DNA of 12,058 nt from an uncultured Spirochaetaceae bacterium (GTDB taxonomy: Bacteria; Spirochaetota; Spirochaetia; SZUA-6; Bin103): NCBI GenBank assembly GCA_913043885.1, contig CAJWOB010000042.1, positions 1 to 12,058 on the forward strand. The letters run 5' to 3'. The notes under the pieces are model-generated. The model ran no database searches, was not told where the DNA came from, and saw nothing but the letters and a program-made list of their open reading frames with translations. Each line of letters begins with the position of its first letter. Within the stretch, counting starts at the first letter, position 1. A program made the position numbers and the translations under genes. Below, piece after piece: positions 1-7,676 of this stretch.

Positions 1-61
1 CCTCATCGTCGAACCCCTGTCGCTCGATGGTGAGGATCTCGAGCCGCAGCGTGTCTGGCAC
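1..61 (-). CDS. atpC: ATP synthase epsilon subunit, 5' end only (cut by window edge)
   Basis: The first 20 codons of the F1 epsilon subunit, the central-stalk protein that joins gamma to the c-ring and often inhibits ATP hydrolysis. The visible protein reads MPDTLRLEILTIERQGFDDE, matching the family's opening beta-strand pattern (a hydrophobic strand, then T-x-E-R and an acidic D-D/E). The start is a GTG at 61-59, one nucleotide after the atpD TAG stop (65-63), so it is probably translated by coupling. A purine-rich GGAAGAGAG stretch inside the 3' end of atpD can serve as its ribosome binding site. Its position last in the operon, after beta, is the classical one. The rest of the gene lies outside the window, so length and C-terminal helices cannot be judged. 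Confidence 0.85.
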   Translation of the reverse strand, partial: MPDTLRLEILTIERQGFDDE

Positions 62-62
62 G

Positions 63-1496
<1,434 letters not shown>

Positions 1497-1503
1497 GTGT
1501 CCT

Positions 1504-2502
1504 CTACCCGCTTTCGGCGGCGCTCAACGCCTCGGCACCACCGGCAATGTCGAGCATCTCGGTAGTAATCGATTCCTGGCGCAGCTTGTTGTAGGTAATC
1601 CGTAGGTCCTTCACCAACTCGTTGGCGTTGTCGGTGGCGTTGCGCATAGCGACCATCCGGGCAGCGTGCTCGCTGGCGAGCGCTTCCAGCACCGCCTGAT
1701 AGATCTGCAACTCCACGAAACGACGCACGATGGCCTCAAGCAGCGTGTCCGGCGCAGGCTCGTAGGTGTACCCGCCTGCCAGCGGCGGTGGCTGGTCCCG
1801 CAGGTATTGTGCCATCACCGGCTGCCTGGCGCGGTCGGCCGCAGCGGCGTCCGGCCCGGCGCTGTCAGCGCCACCGGAGACACTATCGTCGATGAAGCTG
1901 TCGGCGGACTGTATCGGCAGCAGCCGTCGCACCCAGGGCTCCTGGCGCAGCACATTGACGAAGTCGGTGTAGCCGACGAAAACGCTTCCGGCCTGTCCAG
2001 CTAGAAACTCGTCTACCGCTATGCGGCTGATCGGCGCGACGTCCAACTCCGTAGGTCGATCCGGAAGGCCGCCGAACTCCGCAACCACGTTGAACCCGTT
2101 GCGGACCATGAAGTCGCGGCCCTTGCGCCCCACGGTAACGATACGCGGCCGCTCGTCCTCGGAGCCCGCTGCAGCGGAAGCGCTGCCGAGGAAGTCCACC
2201 GCCGCTCGCAGCATCTGCGAGTTGTAGGCGCCCGCCAGGCCGCGGTCGCCGGTAATCAGCACCAGCAACGGCACCCCCGACTCATCGCGGCCGGTCAGCA
2301 GTGGATGCTGTTCTTCCTGCACGGCATGCTCGCGGAGGTAGGTGAGCAGCTCCCACGCCTTGGCCGCGTACGGCCGCGACGCTTGCACCTGCTCCTGTGC
2401 GCGCCGCATGCGCGACGCCGCCACCATCTCCATCGCCCGCGTCACCTGGGACAGGTTGGATATGCTGCGTATGCGGGTCCGCAGCGCCCGAATCGATGCC
2501 AC
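1504..2502 (-). CDS. atpG: F-type ATP synthase gamma subunit, with an internal insertion
   Basis: Central rotor shaft of F1, turning inside the alpha3beta3 head. The N-terminal helix (MASIRALRTRIRSISNLSQV, then AMEMVAASRMRRAQ) and the C-terminal helix (ASEHAARMVAMRNATDNANEL) are typical, and residues about 312-325 (ITTEMLDIAGGAEA) fit the gamma signature. The start is GTG at 2502, shown by alignment of MAS with the family N-terminus; no convincing Shine-Dalgarno is visible. The atpA stop is only 9 nt upstream, so coupling is likely. At 332 residues the protein is longer than the about 287 of E. coli. Most of the difference is a Ser/Asp/Ala/Pro-rich segment at about 200-244, plus a small Ala/Ser/Glu stretch near 107-118. 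The protein contains no cysteine, so the insertion cannot be a thiol switch of the chloroplast kind. Confidence 0.96.
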   Translation of the reverse strand: MASIRALRTRIRSISNLSQVTRAMEMVAASRMRRAQEQVQASRPYAAKAWELLTYLREHAVQEEQHPLLTGRDESGVPLLVLITGDRGLAGAYNSQMLRAAVDFLGSASAAAGSEDERPRIVTVGRKGRDFMVRNGFNVVAEFGGLPDRPTELDVAPISRIAVDEFLAGQAGSVFVGYTDFVNVLRQEPWVRRLLPIQSADSFIDDSVSGGADSAGPDAAAADRARQPVMAQYLRDQPPPLAGGYTYEPAPDTLLEAIVRRFVELQIYQAVLEALASEHAARMVAMRNATDNANELVKDLRITYNKLRQESITTEMLDIAGGAEALSAAESG

Positions 2503-2511
2503 GCTGGCGCG

Positions 2512-4035
2512 CTAGTTAGCGCCCTGCTGTGGCGCGCCAGTCCGACCGTATTCGGCGACTGCCGCCTCCAGTGTCGCCTCGAGATCGTCGCTAATCTGCT
2601 GTTGCGACGCGATCGTCTGCAGTAGGTGCGGCTGGCTCGCCTCCAGGTGTGCGATGAGACCAGCGACGTACTCTCCGATCTGCGCCACCGGCACCTCACG
2701 CGCGTGGCCGTGGGTCAAAGCGAACAGCGCCACCACCTGCTCGGCAAGCGGAATTGGTGCGTATTGAGGCTGCTTCAGCAGCTCGGTGAGGCGTCGGCCG
2801 CGCTCGAGCTGGTCGCGGGTGGCGGCATCCAGGTCTGATCCGAACTGGGCAAATGCCGCCAGTGCGTAGTATTGGGCCAGCTCCAGGCGCAGCTGTCCTG
2901 CCACCTGCTTCATCGCCTTGGTCTGCGCGTCGCCGCCGACACGGGATACCGAGATACCGACGTTCACCGCGGGGCGCTGGCCGGCGTAGAACAGATCGGA
3001 CTCCAGGTAGATCTGCCCGTCAGTGATCGAGATGACGTTGGTGGGTACGTAGGCACTCACATCGCCGGCCAGCGTCTCGATAATCGGCAGAGCGGTAAGT
3101 GAGCCACCGCCGCGCTCGGGGGACATGCGAGCCGCACGCTCCAGCAGTCGCGAGTGCAGGTAGAAGACATCGCCAGGATATGCCTCGCGCCCGGGTGGGC
3201 GGCGGAGCAGCAAGGACATCTGCCGATAGGCCCAGGCGTGCTTGCTCAGGTCGTCGTACACCACGAGGGCGTCGCGGCCCCGCTCCATGAAGTACTCCCC
3301 AATCGCACAGCCGGCGTAGGGGGCGATGTACTGCAGTGGCGCCGACGCCGATGCCCCCGCAACCACCACCACGGTGTGATCGAGGGCGCCGTGCTCGCGC
3401 AGCGTGGCCACCACCTGGGCCACCTGCCCCTGGCGCTGGCCGATTGCGACGTAGATGCAGAGCAGGTCCTTGTCGCGCTGATTGATGATGGCGTCCAGCG
3501 CGAGTGCGGTCTTACCGGTCTGGCGATCGCCGATGATCAGCTGGCGCTGACCGCGACCGACTGGCGTCATCGCGTCAATCGCCTTGATGCCGGTCTGCAC
3601 CGGCGTGTCGACGTTTACCCGCTCCACCACGCCCGGCGCCACCCGCTCGATTGGCATGGCGGCGTCGGTGTCGATCGGACCGGCGCCGTCGAGCGGCGCG
3701 CCGGTGGCGTCCACCACCCGTCCGAGCATGCCGTCGCCGACGTCGATGGAGGCGATGCGACCGGTGCCGTGCACCAGCGCGCCCTCCTCGATGCCCTCGT
3801 AATCGCCGATGACCACGGCGCCGACCTGGTCGCGCTCCAGATTGAGCGCGATTCCGGGAATACCGCCGGGAAACTCGAGCAGCTCGGTAAGCATCACCTC
3901 GCTAAGGCCATCGATGCGGGCAATCCCGTCACCGACGGAGAGGACCGTACCGACCTCGCGACGCTGGTCCTGCGGTTCGAACTGCTCGATACGGCGACGG
4001 ATGTCCTGAGTGATTTGGTCGAGTTTGAACTCCAT
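2512..4035 (-). CDS. atpA: F-type ATP synthase alpha subunit
   Basis: Regulatory nucleotide-binding alpha subunit of F1, alternating with beta in the head. It has 507 residues, the normal length. Visible motifs are the P-loop GDRQTGKT (169-176), IAPYAGCAIGEYFM (236-249), VVYDDLSKHAWAYR (257-270), LLLRRPPGREAYPGDVFYLH (274-293), and GISVSRVGGDAQTKAMK (359-375) with the arginine finger at about Arg364. The N-terminal amphipathic helix (MEFKLDQITQDIRRRIEQF) is the part that binds delta. ATG start at 4035, preceded by GGAG (4045-4042) at a 6-nt spacing, 12 nt after the atpH stop. HAWAYR replaces the more usual QAVAYR; I associate that variant with Chloroflexota-like enzymes, from memory and unverified. 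Confidence 0.98.
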   Translation of the reverse strand: MEFKLDQITQDIRRRIEQFEPQDQRREVGTVLSVGDGIARIDGLSEVMLTELLEFPGGIPGIALNLERDQVGAVVIGDYEGIEEGALVHGTGRIASIDVGDGMLGRVVDATGAPLDGAGPIDTDAAMPIERVAPGVVERVNVDTPVQTGIKAIDAMTPVGRGQRQLIIGDRQTGKTALALDAIINQRDKDLLCIYVAIGQRQGQVAQVVATLREHGALDHTVVVVAGASASAPLQYIAPYAGCAIGEYFMERGRDALVVYDDLSKHAWAYRQMSLLLRRPPGREAYPGDVFYLHSRLLERAARMSPERGGGSLTALPIIETLAGDVSAYVPTNVISITDGQIYLESDLFYAGQRPAVNVGISVSRVGGDAQTKAMKQVAGQLRLELAQYYALAAFAQFGSDLDAATRDQLERGRRLTELLKQPQYAPIPLAEQVVALFALTHGHAREVPVAQIGEYVAGLIAHLEASQPHLLQTIASQQQISDDLEATLEAAVAEYGRTGAPQQGAN

Positions 4036-4047
4036 GGCGAACTCCGG

Positions 4048-4575
4048 CTAGCGGGGGGTAAGTAGGCTCTCGCCGAGCGAGGACAGCTTGGTGGCCACGC
4101 TTCCGTCGATAATCTGGTCGCCGATCCGTACGGTCACGCCGCCGAGGAGGCCCGGATCGGTTTCGAAGACGAGGCCAATATCTCCGCCGTAGCAGGCGCG
4201 TAGCGACTTGCCGAACGCGTCTCGTTCTGCCGGCCCCACCGGTAGTGTGGTGGTAACCACCGCTACCTGCGCCGCCGGTCCGAAGGTGGCCATGGCGTCG
4301 AGATGGCCGACGACTCCAGGCAACCCCTGCAGGTCGCCACGCTCGAGCATGGTGCCCAGCAGCCGTCCGGCAGCGTCGGGCGACCCGCTGGGAAGCAACG
4401 CAACGATCTCAGCGTGGCGACTGGCAAGGTCGCGATCGCCCTCCTCCAGGTCGGACCGCAGCGCGGGGTCGCCCTCCAGCCGCTCCGCCACCACGCGCAG
4501 CGCCTCCACGAGCGGCGCCGTGGCCATCGCGAAGGCCGCCAGGGCGTACTGACGGGGAGCGCTCACCGGCGGCAT
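4048..4575 (-). CDS. atpH: F-type ATP synthase delta subunit
   Basis: Delta subunit (OSCP equivalent), which attaches the top of F1 to the peripheral stalk b subunits. It has 175 residues, typical for the family (about 175-180). The N-terminus APRQYALAAFAMA is the usual six-helix-domain start, and the C-terminal signature GGVTVRIGDQIIDGSVATKL is at about 145-164. The middle is poorly conserved, as is normal for delta. The chosen ATG at 4575 lacks a clear Shine-Dalgarno and sits 37 nt after the atpF stop. An in-frame GTG three codons later (V4) is a possible alternative, and the difference is trivial. It lies between b and alpha as in E. coli. Confidence 0.94.
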   Translation of the reverse strand: MPPVSAPRQYALAAFAMATAPLVEALRVVAERLEGDPALRSDLEEGDRDLASRHAEIVALLPSGSPDAAGRLLGTMLERGDLQGLPGVVGHLDAMATFGPAAQVAVVTTTLPVGPAERDAFGKSLRACYGGDIGLVFETDPGLLGGVTVRIGDQIIDGSVATKLSSLGESLLTPR

Positions 4576-4612
4576 CCCGCGCGGCGGCGGCAGTCGATGC
4601 GGGGCGTTCCGA

Positions 4613-5110
4613 TCACCCTGGTTGGCGATCCAGCTCGGCCACGAACTGATCGACCAGTCGACGCTGGGCCGACTCGTCTACCGCCGCGCCCACCACCTTG
4701 CGGCTGATCTCCAACGCCAGCTCGGCGGCCTCGCGCTGTAGCTCCGAGGCGAGCCGCGCGCGTTCACGCTCCATCTCTTGCCGTGCCTCACTACGGATCT
4801 GCTCTGCTTCCTGCTCGGCCGCTGCGAGCGCCTCTGTCCGCATCTTCTCGGTCTGCTCCGCGAGGCGCTTGGCTTCGGCCTGCGCCTCGCTGCGCGCCGC
4901 CGCCAGCTCCTTGTCGAACTCCTGCCGCTGCTGCTCCGCGTCGGCGGAGGCACGGTCCGCAGCCTCCAGCCCCTCCGCGATCCGCTGTTGGCGGGCGGCG
5001 AGCATGTTCTTGACCGGCTTGTAGAGCAGCACGCGCAGCAGGACCACCAGCACCACGAAGTTGATCGCGTACGCGATCAGCCCGCTGAGTGAGATGCCTA
5101 GTGCTTCCAT
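4613..5110 (-). CDS. atpF: F-type ATP synthase b subunit (peripheral stalk)
   Basis: Peripheral-stalk subunit holding F1 against rotation. It has 165 residues, near the usual 156-170. One N-terminal membrane segment (about 8-30, LIAYAINFVVLVVLLRVLLY) is followed by KPV and a long charged Ala/Glu/Arg/Gln-rich coiled coil (about 38-135) with no helix breakers, then a short delta-binding C-terminus. ATG start at 5110, 29 nt after atpE. The sequence just before it is GGTTCGGTAA, with no good Shine-Dalgarno. Only one b gene is visible in the operon, so the stalk is most likely a b homodimer, unless a b' gene lies elsewhere. Confidence 0.95.
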   Translation of the reverse strand: MEALGISLSGLIAYAINFVVLVVLLRVLLYKPVKNMLAARQQRIAEGLEAADRASADAEQQRQEFDKELAAARSEAQAEAKRLAEQTEKMRTEALAAAEQEAEQIRSEARQEMERERARLASELQREAAELALEISRKVVGAAVDESAQRRLVDQFVAELDRQPG

Positions 5111-5124
5111 TTACCGAACCCGCA

Positions 5125-5138
5125 GCGCCACGCGGCGC
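5125..5138 (-). promoter_or_regulatory. Small GC stem-loop in the atpE-atpF gap
   Basis: On the minus strand GCGCC (5138-5134), loop GCGT, GGCGC (5129-5125) can form a 5-bp GC stem immediately after the atpE stop codon (TAG 5142-5140). There is no following T-run, so it is not a canonical terminator. It could protect the 3' end of a processed atpE message or slow entry to atpF. In a GC-rich genome such a small stem can also occur by chance. Confidence 0.22.
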
Positions 5139-5139
5139 G

Positions 5140-5370
5140 CTAGACGACGAACAGAAGGATGAGCGATATGACCAACGCGAAGACGCCCAGTCCCTCGGCG
5201 AACGCGATGCTGACGAACATGTTCGTCGTAATCGGCCCGCGGGCATCCGGATTGCGCCCAATAGCCTGCAGCGCGTTGGAAGCGATCATGCCAACGGCGA
5301 TGCCGGGCCCGAGAACGCCGATAGAAATGGCGATCGCGGCGGAGAGCAACTTGATTGCTTCTGGGGTCAT
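5140..5370 (-). CDS. atpE: F-type ATP synthase c subunit (rotor ring, probably H+ type)
   Basis: Proteolipid forming the rotating c-ring in the membrane. It has 76 residues, in the usual 70-90 range. Helix 1 (about 5-33) carries the GPGIAVG glycine stretch, the polar loop is AIGRNPDA (36-43, with the invariant R-N/Q-P), and helix 2 (about 47-75) holds the ion-carrying carboxylate Glu59 in AFAEGLG. In Na+-type rings a Gln in helix 1 and a Ser/Thr right after the Glu help bind Na+. Here those positions are Val26 and Gly60, which points to proton transport (inference). ATG start at 5370, preceded by AAGGAG at a 5-nt spacing, the best ribosome binding site in the operon. It lies between a and b as usual. 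Confidence 0.97.
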   Translation of the reverse strand: MTPEAIKLLSAAIAISIGVLGPGIAVGMIASNALQAIGRNPDARGPITTNMFVSIAFAEGLGVFALVISLILLFVV

Positions 5371-5375
5371 CGATA

Positions 5376-5381
5376 CTCCTT
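5376..5381 (-). promoter_or_regulatory. Strong Shine-Dalgarno before atpE
   Basis: AAGGAG lies 5 nt before the atpE ATG in the 30-nt gap after atpB. It is the only site in the window with a full 6-base match to the anti-SD core at ideal spacing; the neighbours have partial sites or none. This fits the need for many c copies per enzyme against one a and two b. Confidence 0.75.
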
Positions 5382-5400
5382 GCCTCTGGAAGGTGTGGCT

Positions 5401-6333
5401 TTAGTGCTCCCCGTGGTGCGAGACCGCCAGGGAGAAGAACGACAGCGACAGAATAAAGAACACGAATGCTTGGATGAAACCGACGAATAACTCGAAGCCG
5501 AAGAACGCCAGCACCGCCCCGAGCGTCACCAGCGCGGAGATGACCATCAGGATGACCTCGCCCGCGAAGATGTTGCCAAACAGACGGAACGAGAAGGACA
5601 CCACCTTGGAGACCTCGCTGACCAGCTCCATGAGCCCGGCGAAGACGTCGACCATGCCGAGCCCGATGCCCTTGGTCTTCAGGCTCTTGAATCGGAAAAA
5701 GTTACCGAGGTAGCCGATACCGCTGCTCCAGAAGCCGAACACCTGCACCATGAACATGGTGATCAGCGCCAGCGTGAGCGTCAGATTCAGGTCGCTGCTC
5801 GGCGCACGCAGGAACGGCACCAGCACGAACCCGGCGTGATGACCGGGCTCCAGGTGCGCGTGGTGGAGGACCTCCTCGGCGGTACCCCGCAGAAAGATCA
5901 GCTGCTCGGCCGCCATGGTCCCGTGATCGGAGGCGTGGACGATGCCGATGCTGCCGAGAAACGGCGCCAGCAGCCCGAACATGTTGGAGACCAGCAAGAA
6001 CAGGAAGATGGTGACGCAGATGGGAAAGAAGCGCGGCGCCCACGTCGCTGGGGCGGTGTCGCGAACCAACCCGTCGAGGGCTTCGATGACGCCCTCGACC
6101 GCGTTCTGCACCCGACCGGGCCGGAGTTTCAGGCGCCGACCGATGATCAGCGCCGCAATCAGGATGATTGCCGAAAGGATGAACGACGTCAGGATTGCGT
6201 TGGTAATCGGGCCGAGGCCAATCGGCTCGGCTGCGATCTCGATCGCGGCCTGCGGCACGGGCAGGAGGATATTGCCCGCCACCATCACCGCCAGGGCGGC
6301 GACTACTATCAGGAGGGTGCGGAGGCGCTTCAT
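5401..6333 (-). CDS. atpB: F-type ATP synthase a subunit, with a long histidine-rich loop
   Basis: Membrane stator subunit forming the proton half-channels beside the c-ring. The start ATG at 6333 gives 310 residues beginning MKRLRTLLIVVAALAVM, a first membrane helix. The open frame continues 29 codons further upstream, but that extension overlaps secG and is Pro/Arg-rich, so it was rejected. The hallmark SFSFRLFGNIFAGE (246-259) contains the essential Arg250 (E. coli R210) and Glu259. FELFVGFIQAF (280-290) has Glu281 at the E. coli H245 position and Gln288 at Q252. APSSDLNLTLTLALI (177-191) is the usual helix start. Between the helix ending near 125 and Pro178 there is an unusually long loop with a cluster HHAHLEPGHH (157-166). 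The C-terminus SHHGEH is also His-rich. It begins 7 nt after the secG stop with only a weak upstream Shine-Dalgarno. Confidence 0.95.
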   Translation of the reverse strand: MKRLRTLLIVVAALAVMVAGNILLPVPQAAIEIAAEPIGLGPITNAILTSFILSAIILIAALIIGRRLKLRPGRVQNAVEGVIEALDGLVRDTAPATWAPRFFPICVTIFLFLLVSNMFGLLAPFLGSIGIVHASDHGTMAAEQLIFLRGTAEEVLHHAHLEPGHHAGFVLVPFLRAPSSDLNLTLTLALITMFMVQVFGFWSSGIGYLGNFFRFKSLKTKGIGLGMVDVFAGLMELVSEVSKVVSFSFRLFGNIFAGEVILMVISALVTLGAVLAFFGFELFVGFIQAFVFFILSLSFFSLAVSHHGEH

Positions 6334-6340
6334 TCGGAGC

Positions 6341-6790
6341 TCATTCCGAGCCCGTAGCGGAGGCGTCCGGATCGGTAGGAGCGGCGTCGTCGGCGCTCGT
6401 GGCGTCTGCTCCGGCGCCAACTACACCCGGCGTGGCCGGTACCGACAGTGGGGCGGGGGTGGTCTGTTCGGAGGTCTCCACCCACCAGTCGGTGTCGCTC
6501 AAGCTCTGCTCGCGCTGCTGCGCGCGGGCGCGGCCAATGATGTTGCCCTCGTCGCCCGAGCGGTTGAACCACGCCAGTGCGAATGCTGATACGAGGAAGA
6601 TCGCCGCAAGTATGGCGGTGCCGCGGGTCAGCACGTTGCCGGTGCGGGAGCCGAATGGGGTGCTGCTCTCGCCACCGCCAAACATGCCACCGATGCCACC
6701 GCCCTGGTCGTCCTGGATAAGGACGATGAGCGTTAGGAGAATCGCGCTGATCACCAGCACGACGAGGACCAGAACCGAAACGAGCGTCAT
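6341..6790 (-). CDS. secG: Preprotein translocase subunit SecG with a long C-terminal tail
   Basis: Small accessory subunit of the SecYEG channel, assisting SecA-driven export and membrane protein insertion. The start ATG at 6790 gives 149 residues; a GTG at 6814 would add 8 residues of unlikely MPRRLHPN sequence. Helix 1 is at about 2-25 (LVLVVLVISAILLTLIVLIQ), then a Gly-rich cytoplasmic loop GGGIGGMFGGGESSTPFGSR (30-49), LTRGTA, and helix 2 at about 57-75. This is the classical SecG layout. Residues 76-149 form an acidic Ala/Thr/Pro/Asp-rich tail, probably disordered and not part of the SecG core. E. coli SecG has 110 residues and B. subtilis about 76. It is the first gene after the 118-bp spacer with a predicted promoter and lies 7 nt before atpB, so it should head the atp transcript. 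Confidence 0.9.
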   Translation of the reverse strand: MTLVSVLVLVVLVISAILLTLIVLIQDDQGGGIGGMFGGGESSTPFGSRTGNVLTRGTAILAAIFLVSAFALAWFNRSGDEGNIIGRARAQQREQSLSDTDWWVETSEQTTPAPLSVPATPGVVGAGADATSADDAAPTDPDASATGSE

Positions 6791-6815
6791 GTTTGGATGC
6801 AGCCGGCGCGGCACG

Positions 6816-6836
6816 CCGACGGTGAAGAACCGCCGG
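6816..6836 (-). promoter_or_regulatory. Possible 5'-UTR hairpin of the secG-atp transcript
   Basis: On the minus strand CCGGCGG (6836-6830), loop TTCTTCA, CCGTCGG (6822-6816) can form a 7-bp stem with one G-U pair. It begins just downstream of the predicted -10 box, so it would sit at or near the 5' end of the message. No aptamer family is recognised. It may protect the transcript end or do nothing. Confidence 0.3.
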
Positions 6837-6837
6837 T

Positions 6838-6867
6838 ACTATACCGAGTCGGGCGACGGGACAGCAA
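6838..6867 (-). promoter_or_regulatory. Predicted sigma70-type promoter for secG-atpBEFHAGDC
   Basis: In the 118-bp tpiA-secG gap, the minus strand holds TTGCTG (6867-6862) and TATAGT (6843-6838) separated by 18 nt. The -10 box matches the TATAAT consensus at 5 of 6 positions and the -35 box matches TTGACA at 4 of 6. The expected start of transcription is near 6831, leaving about 40 nt of leader before the secG ATG. It lies in the largest non-coding gap of the window, between two functional blocks, which supports it. It is a visual match only. Confidence 0.5.
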
Positions 6868-6908
6868 CACTCTATCCGACCAGGTCGGCACCTTTAGCGC
6901 GAGACCCT

Positions 6909-7676
6909 CTAGCCGACCGTAGAGACAATGGCGGCGAAGTCCTGGACGTCCAAGGACGCACCTCCCACCAGCGCTCCGTCGATGTCGGCATCGCTCAGCA
7001 GCGCGGCGGCGTTCTCGGGCTTTACCGATCCGCCGTAGAGCAGCGGCACGCCTTCAGCCGACTCCGGGCCGTACTGCTCCGACCACCAGGCTCGAATGGA
7101 CCGGTGCATCGCGCCCGCGTCGTCGGGGGTAGCGGTGCGCCCGGTGCCGATAGCCCACACCGGCTCGTAGGCGACGCACATCGTCGCCGACTGCCTGGCC
7201 GTCAGCTCGCTGCAGCAGCCGCGCAGCTGGTCGGCGACAACCTGCTCGGCGCGGCCGGCGTCGCGCTCTGCCAACGTCTCTCCCACGCATAGGATCGGCA
7301 GGAGACCGGCCGCCAACGCCGCCTGCACCTTGGGCGCGACATCGGCGTCGGTCTCGCCGTAGAGCTGTCGTCGCTCCGAGTGACCGACGATTACCCAGCG
7401 GACCCCATGGGCCAGCAGCATGCTGGCGGCCACTTCCCCGGTGTGCGCTCCCTCGCCGTGGGCGCTGACATTCTGCGCGGCGAGCGCCACCTCGCTGCCC
7501 TGCAGCTCGGCGGCGACGGCGGCCAGCGCGGTAAAAGGCGGCGCCACCACCACCGTCGCCGCGCTCCCGGCGCAGGCGGCCCGGACCTCCGACGCCAGGC
7601 GAGCCGCCGCCAGGTGGTCCTTGTGCATCTTCCAGTTGCCAGCGATTACGTTCTGCCGCCCGCTGCGATCACTCAT
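6909..7676 (-). CDS. tpiA: Triosephosphate isomerase
   Basis: Interconverts dihydroxyacetone phosphate and glyceraldehyde 3-phosphate in glycolysis and gluconeogenesis; a cytoplasmic TIM barrel, normally a dimer. It has 255 residues, the family norm. Visible active-site residues are Asn14 and Lys16 in AGNWKMHKD, His99 in VIVGHSERR, the catalytic Glu171 in AYEPVWAIGTGRTAT with the mobile lid loop following, and the phosphate-binding YGGSVKPEN (214-222). The start ATG at 7676 overlaps the pgk stop as ATGA (7676-7673), so the two are probably translationally coupled. A longer upstream open frame runs antisense-like through pgk with an Arg/Gly-rich composition and is not coding. The nearest downstream gene is secG, after 118 bp. 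Confidence 0.97.
   Translation of the reverse strand: MSDRSGRQNVIAGNWKMHKDHLAAARLASEVRAACAGSAATVVVAPPFTALAAVAAELQGSEVALAAQNVSAHGEGAHTGEVAASMLLAHGVRWVIVGHSERRQLYGETDADVAPKVQAALAAGLLPILCVGETLAERDAGRAEQVVADQLRGCCSELTARQSATMCVAYEPVWAIGTGRTATPDDAGAMHRSIRAWWSEQYGPESAEGVPLLYGGSVKPENAAALLSDADIDGALVGGASLDVQDFAAIVSTVG

Noticed and set aside
3154..4065. 303-residue plus-strand open frame opposite atpA
   Set aside because: It is fully antisense to atpA, has no recognisable domain and a His/Arg/Asp-rich composition typical of shadow frames in GC-rich genes.
6334..6420. 29-codon N-terminal extension of AtpB
   Set aside because: It lies wholly inside secG, is Pro/Arg-rich, and the first membrane helix begins right after the ATG at 6333.
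6876..6888. CCGAC-CAG-GTCGG inverted repeat upstream of the secG promoter, as operator or tpiA terminator
   Set aside because: The stem is only 5-6 bp with no T-run, so it is not a terminator, and a repeat this short is expected by chance at this GC content; no known operator was recognised.
6399..7292. 297-residue plus-strand open frame over secG and tpiA
   Set aside because: It spans two real genes and the intergenic promoter region; composition is Arg/Pro/Ser-rich and resembles no family.
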